This document shows, piece after piece, positions 20,171-28,879 of a DNA stretch of 64,000 nucleotides (within the stretch, counting starts at the first letter, position 1; each line of letters opens with the position of its first letter). A program made the position numbers and the translations under genes. The notes beneath the pieces are model-generated. The model saw only the letters and a list, made by a program, of their open reading frames with translations. It searched no databases and had not been told where the DNA came from. The stretch is from Oreohelix idahoensis (taxonomy: Eukaryota > Mollusca > Gastropoda > Stylommatophora > Oreohelicidae). The stretch is taken from positions 221,107-285,106 of the forward strand of contig JAMPIV010014136.1 in the NCBI GenBank assembly GCA_024509875.1, given 5' to 3'.

Positions 20171-22736
20171 GAGGGCATTCTTCAGTTATCTTAGATAACA
20201 TCTGTTTTAGAGTGCTATTGTAGCGCTCGCACACACCGTTTGATTGAGGCCTATACGCACTACAAAACGAGTGGTGAACAGATAGCATGGATTCTAAATC
20301 CCTCATAATGTTGGAAGTAAATTGTGATCCTTGATCTGACAAAATCTCTTCCGGAAAACCGATTCGACAAAATATCGAAAATAATGCATCAGACACAGAT
20401 GCAGTTGTGATGGTTTTCAACGGTATGGCCTCTGGCCAACGCGTGCAAAGATCTACGCAAGTTAAAATATAACGAAATCCATTATTTGAAACAATTGATA
20501 ACGGACCCACTATATCTACTGCTATCTTTTTGAAAGGTCTCTCAGGCACGTCCGTAATCTGTAAGGGTGCCGTATGGAACCTGCCCTTACGTGCTATACC
20601 TTGGCATGTTGTACATGATTTGCAGTATAACTTTGTATCCTTATTAACCCCAGGCCAATAAAATTGTGACGTAACACGAAACAATGTTCTTTTGATCCCC
20701 ATATGCCCTGCCATAGGGGAGTCATGACCTGTTTGTAGGACCAATGGTCTGTATTCTTTAGGTACTATCACTTGATGTATAATTGTTTTGCCATCATCAT
20801 AATATCTAGTGAGTATTGATTTCTTTATCTTGAACCATTGTTTAGCCCCTCTTGTGTATTTAATAGTTTTTTGTTCTGCTCGGCTAAACAATCCTTGTAA
20901 AGTTGGGTCACTCTTCTGTTTTTCTGCAAAAACAGAAGGTGAAACAGTGCCAACTTGAGACATAATTGTATCTATTATAGGAAGAGGTGGTGTAGCCATA
21001 TCCGTAGCTAACTGTTGTGCTCTCGTTACAACAGCATTTGCCACCTGTGGGTGAGATTCAACCCACATTGCAATCTCCTCAGGAGTGCAATCTTTAACTC
21101 CTGGTATGTTTCCTATTATAATTTCAGTTATGGGTGCTCTCAAGCCGCAGGCATAGACAGTGCCTGTGTAAAAAGGAGTATCAATGTATACTCGTGCCAC
21201 AGGGAAAGTTTCTATATTCCCACCAAATGTGACACACTTAACTGATTTGCCTGTAAAAGCAGAGGGCTCGATAAGCGAGTGCTTTATGCCTATGGTTGAA
21301 GACCCTGTGTCCCGTAAAACTCTCACTACCTTACCATCCAATATTCCGGGATGAAATGTAAGATAACCGACATTTACACATGCCGACATTGTTGGCATAC
21401 AATGACCACAATCAAGTGTAATTGTAGATTTTAATCTGTTTTTCGACTGACACTCATAACATGTATCATTCATTACCATACATGCGTTCGCATGATCATT
21501 ATCATCATTACCTTTTTCCTTTTTAACACTGCAACTATTTGCATGTCTGTGTTTATTTTTGTCTCTAGACGGAGATCTGGCATTACCTTTGTTATTATTG
21601 ACTGACTTTTTATTGCTATAATAAAAATCAGTAGAGTCATCCTTCCTGGCATCTCTACCATAAGATGATCTTTGCTTATAGTATCCTTTTTGATGTGAAC
21701 CATCATAATCCCTGCCTCTGTGATACCCACGATCATGAGGTGAATATCCTCTATAACCTCGTCGATATGAATTCGAAGGAGAGCGATGACGACGGAAGTT
21801 ATAAAAACCTCTGTCGGATTGATAATAATCTGAACGACAACGTCCATCAAAGCTCTTCGATCGAGGTCTGTGATCATGTTGTACCGCGCATACAGGCATA
21901 GGATCTCGAATAGTCGATCTATGAAGATCTTTATTCTGATGTGCGGTTTGATACTGTCTTCCGAGTTTTTCATACTCATCAATAGAATTAGGATGTCTTT
22001 CCTGTAAAAATGCTTCTAATTCAGTGCTGCATGCGGATAAAACTTTATCTCGCAGCATGAGATCTATAACACCTTCATATGTTTTATTTATACCTGACAA
22101 ATCAATCCATCTGCTAAGGAAATGTTTAATAGATGCAATGAATTCACCAAAATCTGCATCCTTGCTTGGTTTTGCAGCATGAAAGCGATCTCTGAATCCA
22201 GACTCAGTTAACTGGAAACGTCTTAGTAATACCTCTTTTACGACATCGAAATCGCTTCTGCTCTTCTCATCAAGACTCATGAAACATTTAAGTGAGTCAC
22301 CAGTCAAAAAATCAAGTAAAAGACTGCTCCATCTTTCCTTGGGTATGTTCAGAGCTGTGACCTTGATGATGAATCTAGATAGGAAAGAGTCAACACAATC
22401 GCGAGTCTGGTCAAAATGTGGCATTTTTAACTTAGGATAAAAAATATTTGTAGCAGCCGCAGTCTTAGTCTGTTCAGACTGCACTTTAGCTAATTCTAAA
22501 GCTTTTTCTTTTTCAGCATGAAGTTTTAATGTTTCCATTTCCATGGCATTTTTATGTGCTTGATCCAGTTGCATAAGTTCCATTCTCCTTAATTCCATTT
22601 CTTTATCTCGTTGTGCCATTCTTTCCTTCTCAAATTCTCTGTCTTTTTCTTGTTGAGCTAATTCTTTTCCTTGTTCTTTCTGCTCTCTGTCTTTTTCTTG
22701 TTGAGCTAAAGTCAGTCGTTCTAATTCCAATTTCAT
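20016..22736 (-). CDS. gag-pol: E2 Gag-protease-integrase in one frame
   Basis: A 906-codon ORF joins three proteins without a frameshift. Residues 1-100 are a Glu/Gln/Lys coiled coil. Residues ~110-280 are the capsid-like part (MPHFDQTRD, LLDFLTGDSLKCF). An Arg/Gly/Tyr/Ser-rich tail follows, with no CCHC knuckle. Then come CYECQ...LDCGH, protease with DTGS in RDTGSSTIGI, NAVVTRAQ, and integrase with HHCC finger (GHDS...GHMG, CKSCTTCQ) and Asp, Asp, Glu in VDIVGP, LSDQGSQF and VCERYN. The last ~40 codons are off frame. The true Gag start is upstream at 22941. Confidence 0.9.
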   Translation of the reverse strand: MKLELERLTLAQQEKDREQKEQGKELAQQEKDREFEKERMAQRDKEMELRRMELMQLDQAHKNAMEMETLKLHAEKEKALELAKVQSEQTKTAAATNIFYPKLKMPHFDQTRDCVDSFLSRFIIKVTALNIPKERWSSLLLDFLTGDSLKCFMSLDEKSRSDFDVVKEVLLRRFQLTESGFRDRFHAAKPSKDADFGEFIASIKHFLSRWIDLSGINKTYEGVIDLMLRDKVLSACSTELEAFLQERHPNSIDEYEKLGRQYQTAHQNKDLHRSTIRDPMPVCAVQHDHRPRSKSFDGRCRSDYYQSDRGFYNFRRHRSPSNSYRRGYRGYSPHDRGYHRGRDYDGSHQKGYYKQRSSYGRDARKDDSTDFYYSNKKSVNNNKGNARSPSRDKNKHRHANSCSVKKEKGNDDNDHANACMVMNDTCYECQSKNRLKSTITLDCGHCMPTMSACVNVGYLTFHPGILDGKVVRVLRDTGSSTIGIKHSLIEPSAFTGKSVKCVTFGGNIETFPVARVYIDTPFYTGTVYACGLRAPITEIIIGNIPGVKDCTPEEIAMWVESHPQVANAVVTRAQQLATDMATPPLPIIDTIMSQVGTVSPSVFAEKQKSDPTLQGLFSRAEQKTIKYTRGAKQWFKIKKSILTRYYDDGKTIIHQVIVPKEYRPLVLQTGHDSPMAGHMGIKRTLFRVTSQFYWPGVNKDTKLYCKSCTTCQGIARKGRFHTAPLQITDVPERPFKKIAVDIVGPLSIVSNNGFRYILTCVDLCTRWPEAIPLKTITTASVSDALFSIFCRIGFPEEILSDQGSQFTSNIMRDLESMLSVHHSFCSAYRPQSNGVCERYNSTLKQMLSKITEECPREWDRLLPAALFAFREVPPREHGVVSVRIGLWFESARTNDDTQRFVDWSIN

Positions 22737-22941
22737 GGATATTTCTTTTTCTTCATTTCCCTTTCTTGGGTTAATTCAAAACCTCCTAAGCTCATCAGCT
22801 CGTTTAGTCATTTCGCGCTGTTCCATTCTTTCCAGACGCGATAAATATTCATCATATTTTGTATCTGCAAAACTTTGTAGTTCCGCCCCTGATTTTCCAT
22901 AACTTTTTCCAATATCAATGAATTCCTGTAGTGTAGACATG
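22737..22941 (-). pseudogene. gag: E2 Gag N-terminus, out of frame
   Basis: From an ATG at 22941 the minus strand reads MSTLQEFIDIGKSYGKSG, matching the E1 (MATLDYF) and E3 (MATLKDLVKVGKDCG) Gag starts. The frame stops near 22776, and a one-base change would be needed to reach the main ORF. The M at 22736 is therefore an internal methionine. Confidence 0.7.
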
Positions 22942-24121
22942 ATAATAGGTTTCTGAGTACCTTCAATAGTCTATAATATACACCAGGATTATAGAACTCG
23001 ATATAATATGTACATGAATATTAATCAATAACAAACAAGTTACAAGAACATGTGACAAAGACAGTGAAAACAATCAAATGATTTACAATGAAATGATTTT
23101 TCAATTATACAACAACACTTTACACTTATAAAGTAAATAAAGGAGACTTATAAACAGTAATGAGTAAAAGAAAGAAAAGGATTTACATTACAAAAATATA
23201 ACAAGACAAGTCGTCTTAGACAAACGTGTAGACAAAGAAGTTTTAGATCACACACGACAACAATTGTCAACAGTACTGAAAGTAGGTTATGTAAATAAAG
23301 AGGACGTAACTCAATTGACGAAACTGCTAATCACACAAAATATGGTTATAATACTAACTGAAGAAACATTTATTCCCTGACTCAAAAGAAAAAATATAAT
23401 CAGTCAGATCCTCAGTTAGTAAAATAAGCATGCAAATCTAATAGAAGTTAACATTCACTGAAGCTTTCCTGGGAAAATTCCAGTCAATATTAAACAATAC
23501 GAATATACGAATATACGAAAAACATGAATGGGGAAACACAGATGATAGTAAAAAAGTAAGTCAAGTGATGATGAACTGTAGACCAAAGATAATACAAGGA
23601 CAATATGATAATGTTCAAGCGCTCTAGTAAAATCAAGAACTTATCTGTTTAGTTGTCCCTCTGAGAAATACATGAATGCATGTAATTCTAAAGCAAGTGT
23701 CTTCAACAGCTGAGGTCCATTGATGGTAGACCTTGACCTTCGCAGTAGGGAACCGTTTGAAAGTCTTGCTTCGGTCTTCAAACGTAGTTTCTTCAAACGA
23801 TCTGCGTCGCAGCTTCAGATGACTTTGATGAAGAGATACATTCTCCACTGGTTCAGGTTCTTGAGTGGAAGATTACCGTTCTATCTGCGTGAATCAGTCT
23901 CTTTGATGGAAGAAAAATTTCAGATTCTCAAGCAATGTTGTCTGCTAGAGTTGACGGCATCGATGTAGTGACGTCACTTTCTGTCCTGCGCATTTCAGTT
24001 GCCGGTTAGGCTTGAAAGAATGATTTTGCCTTCATAACGTTCATCATCAGTTTGACTTTATTCGATACTTGAAGGGGGGAATCCAGTATTCACGAAATCC
24101 AGACACTTTCTGACACCAGAA
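22942..24121 (-). other. E2 5' leader with primer binding site
   Basis: Non-coding leader between the 5' LTR and Gag. Just inside the LTR, the minus strand from 24118 reads TGGTGTCAGAA. This is complementary to the 3' end expected of some animal tRNA-Leu, including the added CCA, and is the probable primer site. Positions after the first 11 bases match less well. Confidence 0.6.
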
Positions 24122-25445
24122 TGTTACGGGCTTCTCGGGATCCCAGTATGTTCTGGGTGCTTCGATGACTTCTAGTATTTGAGGATGACCAAGTTATTAT
24201 ATTCGTATTCAGTTTATAGAGTCAAAGTCCCTCGGGTTCTTATCACTTTTGTAGGATTCCGTAATACTGTTCGTTGGTATCGATAATGTCTGCTTAACCC
24301 TTGTGATTCATTATGTGCTGAATGTGTTTCATATTAAATTCGACCCTTGACTGACCTGTATTAGTCTCTTGTCTTATTAATTATATTGGCAGTGTGAGAT
24401 GCAGCGTGTTAAGACATTAATCATCACTGGTCATGATCAGTTGAGGATGAATAGCATTTAACTCAACTCCGAATACGATAGTTGATAACACTGTGATTTT
24501 GACGACTCAAAATATTTAATTAGTTATTTCATACCATGAGCAGACACCAACTACATGGGAACAAAAGTCACATCACATTCATGTACGATCTGTAAGAGTT
24601 CTCATTATTTCATAAGCACATGTTCACAATCTCTATCTAGAGTCCTGGTTAGAGGTCAGTTCCTTTTTAACGGCCAATGTCCTTTGGCATAAATTCAGAG
24701 GCTAACTAGACTTAACTATCCTGCTAGTCAGCAATACACTTATTATGCTAGGCTTACGTCTACTGCTAGTCGTTTAATATCCGTTACACTAGGCTTACGC
24801 TTGCCGCTAGCTGTACAATATCCATCTATACTAGTCTTACGCTATTGCTAGTAACATAATGTTCCTTTGGCATACCACGCCAGGCTAATCTGCCATAATT
24901 ATGCAAACTGCGTTATTCCTACTACGACTTACGTTTGGTTCAAGAAATACACTGCTCAAATGGCTTCCCAGCCACACAATTAAAAAGTGGACTACGCCAC
25001 ACACTTTCCAGTGGTTATACCACACAATATAAGTGGCAATGGCCACACTTCTAAAACACACTGCCGTTCGGGTCAAAACCCACAAGTCGAATTATAGTGG
25101 CAATGGCCACACATGCCATACGCTGCCGTTGGGGCCGAAGCCCACACCTCGAATGACCTTGTAAAGACATACGCGTCATGCATAGTGATATGCATACTAC
25201 GTCGTTAATGTATATTCAATTGCGATGTTCCATGGTGCAGCAATCCGAGTCGGCCAAACTCAAATGCCTGCACACATGCAACAATCATCGACATCGGTCG
25301 ATGAGATATATCTCTATTCGTTTGAGGTGTTCCATGATACAGCCATTCGGATCGAGCACAAATCCAAATGTCTGTAAGCATGAAACAATCATCGACATCA
25401 GTCGCGGAGATATAATCATTTGAGGAATGCGCCATGCTGCAGACA
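24122..25445 (-). repeat. E2 5' LTR
   Basis: Same as 16682-17938 plus about 67 bp near 25047-25113. The extra piece is a diverged second copy of the adjacent CTGCCGTT...CCCACA segment, flanked by AGTGGCAATGGCCACAC on both sides. Loss of one unit in the other LTR by slippage or recombination is likely. Confidence 0.93.
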
Positions 25446-26330
25446 TGAACTCAGCCATGAATCCCGCATCTGGCTTAGTTTATGATGGACGATTCTACGC
25501 ATGTTGTTGAAAGCGTCTTTCTTTGATGTAGATTGTGGATCATTTAAATATGCTTTATGGAGATGGTGTTTCTCAGCCAACATCTTCTTTATATCATCTG
25601 AGTTCTCATCACACCAGTCATTTTGTTTCTTGATGGCGGGACCCAGGACCTCTGTAGCAGTGTTGTAGATCTGCTCACTTAGGGCTGCCCAATTTGTTTC
25701 CACACTTTGGCCGTCTAACGAGATAGATTTGAGACGGTCTTCTAGGGTGTCAGTAAATGACTTTTTGATTTTTGTCTTCTTTAGTTTGGTGACATCCAGC
25801 CTTTTATGAGTTTTCTTCCCCTGAGGGCGCCTGGCTGGTTGGATACGAATTTTAAGTTTAGACACAATGAGGCGATGATCAGTCCAGCATTCAGCACCAC
25901 ACATAGACTTGTTCAACCTGACATCTTGCCTGTCCTTCTTCCTAACAATTACATAGTCAATTAAGTGCCAATGCGTTGAGCGAGGGTGCATCCAGGAGGT
26001 CCTGTTGCGGGTAGGAAGTCGAAAAATGGTGTTGGTGACAAGGAGGTCATGTTCTGCGCAAGTCTGGAGGAGAAGAAGTCCATTGCTGTTACAGCGACCC
26101 ACGCCGTACTTTCCAATAGTGCCATTCCAGGAGATGTTATCTGAGCCTACTCTTACATTAAAGTCACCAAGAATTATGAGCTTATCTGCTTTAGGAACTG
26201 ATGCAATGACTGCATGTAGTTCTTCATAAAACTTATCCTTGACGTCATCCTGGTTTGTCATAGTTGGTGCATACGCGCTAATGATGGTGGCATGTTTTCT
26301 TCCACAAAGCAGGGGGATCTTGACTGTCAT
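25446..26330 (-). CDS. LINE A AP-type endonuclease, main part
   Basis: This endonuclease would nick chromosomal DNA to prime reverse transcription. It shows IISAYAPTM, the catalytic ILGDFNVRVG, a RTSWMHP segment, LIDYVIV and the terminal DHR (WTDHRLIVSKL), in the order of an exonuclease III-like fold. The linker toward reverse transcriptase is Lys-rich. The ORF runs a further 10 codons into the E2 LTR. An in-frame stop at 26364-26366 separates it from the N-terminus. Confidence 0.88.
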
Positions 26331-26363
26331 GAGTCGGTCATTTATTCCCTTTGGGGGCCCCGC

Positions 26364-26609
26364 TTACTTGCCAACAAGTGCTGTTTTGATTGCAAATCCA
26401 ACCCCTGCTTCTCGTCTTTCTTCAGTTCCTCTTCCGCTCCAATAGAATGTATAACCTGCACCCTTTTTGCAAAGTTGGCCCTCGCCTGCAAGTCGAGTTT
26501 CACTCAGTGCTGCTATGTCAATGTTGTATCTGGCCAGTTCTTTCCCAATCAGGGCAGTTCGTCTCTCAGGTCTGTTTGCGTTAAAGTCTTTGTCAAGGAG
26601 AGTGCGCAC
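26364..26609 (-). CDS. LINE A endonuclease, N-terminal part
   Basis: Reads VRTLLDKD-type start, then ALSETRLAGEG (catalytic Glu) and EAGVGFAIK, the first strands of the endonuclease fold. It is in the same frame as 26330-25446; only one TAA codon separates them. This points to a single nonsense change in an otherwise continuous ORF. Confidence 0.82.
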   Translation of the reverse strand: MRTLLDKDFNANRPERRTALIGKELARYNIDIAALSETRLAGEGQLCKKGAGYTFYWSGRGTEERREAGVGFAIKTALVGK

Positions 26610-27482
26610 ATTCCATGCGCCTAGAATGAGGGGGAAATATCTGTCCTTTCTTTTTCTTATGTGTCGCCCGCTGAAGTAGGGTATCCACCAACCGCGGTAA
26701 GCTGGTTAGGTAATGGTGGAGCAGGCAATGTTTAGGGCACCTTTTCTAGCCCCTTCCTCATGCCATGGAGGTGAGCAGTACTTTCCTAAAGAGGGCTGCT
26801 CAGACACTCACGGGGCTGCCGAATCCCACTGCTGCTCCGATCAGTGGAAGACGACCATATGGCCTGAGCCGCCTGTGTTTAGGTCTGCGACTACGACTGC
26901 CAGCGTACCCAGCCTGCCGCTTCGCCGCTTGCCCATCGCCACAGGACTTGTTGTGAGTGGATGGATGAATGGATGAAAGAGTGACTTGCGCAGTGATTTG
27001 GATTAAAGTGAGGAAGAGTTGCGCAATTCGTCGACCACACTCTCTCGCCTGGGTCCATCTGTATCCAGTGGCAAGACAAGTCAAGACGACTGGAGATGAA
27101 GTCAGATGCAGTGGATGACCAGGGCTTTCTACGTGCCTCGCCGTGCTCCTTACGCTCCACAGCGCGTTGCTGGTAATCGCCGTCATGCCCGTTGAACCAA
27201 TAGGTGGTTTCTTTCGCGCAGTCTATCGAATCCAGTCTTCGCATGCATGGGTAGGCAGACCCTAACCGAAGGTTTATAACCAGTCGGCTACCCTCACCTA
27301 GTTTAGCCGGCCTGTCAAAGCCGTTGCCCGGGGGTGGCCGCTGTCGCATGCTGACAGCTACGAGGAGCCACAGGTGAGAGCTGGATGCCAGGTTTGGACC
27401 AAAGTTGGCCGAGCTAACATGAAAAGGGCATGACAGCTCCTTCACCAGAGGTTACACCAATACCTGACATCCCAAACCCCCC
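26610..27482 (-). other. LINE A 5' untranslated region
   Basis: GC-richer than its surroundings. Overlapping ORFs on the minus strand (27445-26891, 27186-26800) are partly proline/arginine-rich and do not match a domain. Because the 11-bp duplication ends it at 27482, it is the 5' part of the LINE. It may contain the internal promoter usual for such elements. Confidence 0.6.
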
Positions 27483-28196
27483 TTGATCTCTGTAGTGACA
27501 GAAGAATGCACTATCGTTTAAACGCTCATTCGCCTGTATGTCACAAATGACAGTTAGTCGTAGTAAATCTGAGGACGAGAATGCCAGTGTTGCCATTTCA
27601 AGAAATGTGTGTGATTTTAAAACGAACCAGGTATGTTGAACATTCAAGAGTCTATTACTGGTAGTGTAGAATAGTCGGCAAGATGACAAACTAACGAATA
27701 GTATATAAACTTGGGAAATCGTCAACCCTGGCGGTAAGCCAGTATTCTCTAAGATACACCAAGTAATGACTACAGAAAGTAAGCTGAACCAGAAGAAAAA
27801 TACTCAGTACATTTTGAAAAGACAATGTTTACATAAGGAATTTTGAGGACAGAAAATACTGACAGCAACGTTTTTCATGTCATGACCACCATAACAAATA
27901 GAGACAGCTAGAACTACTCAAGCAGCGACAGAGAACATTGAGAGAGAGAGAGAGTAAGAATGTCAGTTTTATTACCTACAGAAGTTTTTGCTGTATAAAG
28001 TATGCCAGCCTCACGAGGATGGTTGGGCATATCATATTTTCAACACCTTGATCACGTAAATAACGTTCAATGTTTCATTGTTACTGCTGTCCGAGTGGAG
28101 TCGATCATCTAAAATTGAGATCATCCATTACTTGCCAGTTGTGAACTGCAGTCATTACATTGAGATGGAAGTTATCATAACATCATCAACATAAAT
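27483..28196 (+). repeat. Dispersed repeat copy A, middle part
   Basis: Continues copy A after the LINE. It matches 42312-42982 with about 90% identity by eye, including GACAGAAGAATGCACTATC and AGACAATGTTTACATAAGG. It is broken at 28196 by a 307-bp insertion that copy B lacks. Confidence 0.82.
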
Positions 28197-28503
28197 CGTC
28201 TTCTTCTGCGTTCATCATGAAAAGGATATTTGTTACGTTGTGTCGCCGTTTACAGCAAAGTGCGATAGTTGCACCTTTCGGCCCGACACATCCGGTTTCA
28301 GCATGGCATTTCTGGGACCGGGTTAGCCTTCCCTCTTCGATCCCTACTCTCTCAGCCAGACTGCAGATGCAGCCTGTTTCCAGGGCCACCACTCGGAGGT
28401 GGAGAAGGGTCTTGGTCAGCGCTAGTTCGCTGACCCTGATGCTAGCAGTCAAGCTGTGGGTCACTGACTGCATTTATCACTTCGGTCCCTATCAACACAA
28501 ATG
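28197..28503. mobile_element. 307-bp SINE-sized insertion, family unknown
   Basis: Bounded by ATCAACATAAAT (28185-28196) and ATCAACACAAAT (28492-28503), a 12-bp duplication with one mismatch. Copy B at 42971-42982 shows the empty site. The insert is GC-richer than its surroundings and has no clear A/B box or simple tail. Its two overlapping ORFs (28186-28473 minus, 28217-28504 plus) have no known motif. Confidence 0.7.
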
Positions 28504-28530
28504 AGCTGCCTACTGTTCAGGGTAGAGAAA
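28504..28530 (+). repeat. Dispersed repeat copy A, right end
   Basis: GAGCTGCCTACTGTTCAGGG matches copy B at 42983-43002 with one difference. Similarity ends soon after, at about 28530 and 43005. Confidence 0.7.
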
Positions 28531-28627
28531 CTAGGCAGCAGGTCATTGATTACACAACAAATCAGCAAGGTACAAGAAGCACAGCAGAATTTAAAACACA
28601 CAGCAAATCAAAGGGTATAGATAAATG

Positions 28628-28742
28628 TCAACAAGATATGAGAAGACAAGAAAGCCTGCATCAAGTCAACAAGATACGAGAAGTCAAGAAAGCCTGCATC
28701 AAGTCAACAAGATACGAGAAGTCAAGGTATCCTGCATCAAGT
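28628..28742 (+). repeat. 38-bp tandem repeat, 3 units
   Basis: Three units based on GTCAACAAGATACGAGAAGT followed by CAAGAAAGCCTGCATCAA. The short ORF 28638-28850 over it is a by-product. Confidence 0.85.
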
Positions 28743-28879
28743 AAGAAGCTTCTATATACATCACCCAACATAACCATTCGCGTCATCCTAGTAACATTGT
28801 GTGTAGTTAATCGTGAAATAGTTCTCATACCAAGCAAGCAAGACAGTTAGATAGATTACATAAACATTTTAGATATTTA

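Larger units (their letters stand above)
16682..25445 (-). mobile_element. E2: Gmr1-like LTR retrotransposon inside LINE A
   Basis: Two nearly identical LTRs (16682-17938 and 24122-25445) bound an internal region read on the minus strand as Gag, protease, integrase, reverse transcriptase, RNase H. The LTR ends are TG...CA. The flanks are TGGAC (16677-16681) and TGAAC (25446-25450), a five-base duplication with one mismatch. High LTR similarity suggests a recent insertion, yet pol already carries several frame breaks after the long first ORF. Confidence 0.92.
14677..27482 (-). mobile_element. LINE A, full-length non-LTR element, interrupted by E2
   Basis: The outer limits are fixed by an 11-bp direct repeat, TTGATCTCTGT, at 14666-14676 and 27483-27493, and by repeat copy B, which is uninterrupted at this point. 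On the minus strand it runs: 5' UTR (27482-26610), AP-type endonuclease (26609-25446), E2 insertion (25445-16682), reverse transcriptase (16681-14747), and a short 3' tail with GTTGTGTTTGTGTTGTT as seen on plus. Without E2 it is about 4 kb. Coding damage includes an in-frame stop at 26364-26366 and a one-base shift near 15994. Confidence 0.85.

Noticed and set aside
26713..27445. Overlapping ORFs in LINE A 5' region as host genes
   Set aside because: They lie inside the LINE limits set by the 11-bp duplication and match no domain.
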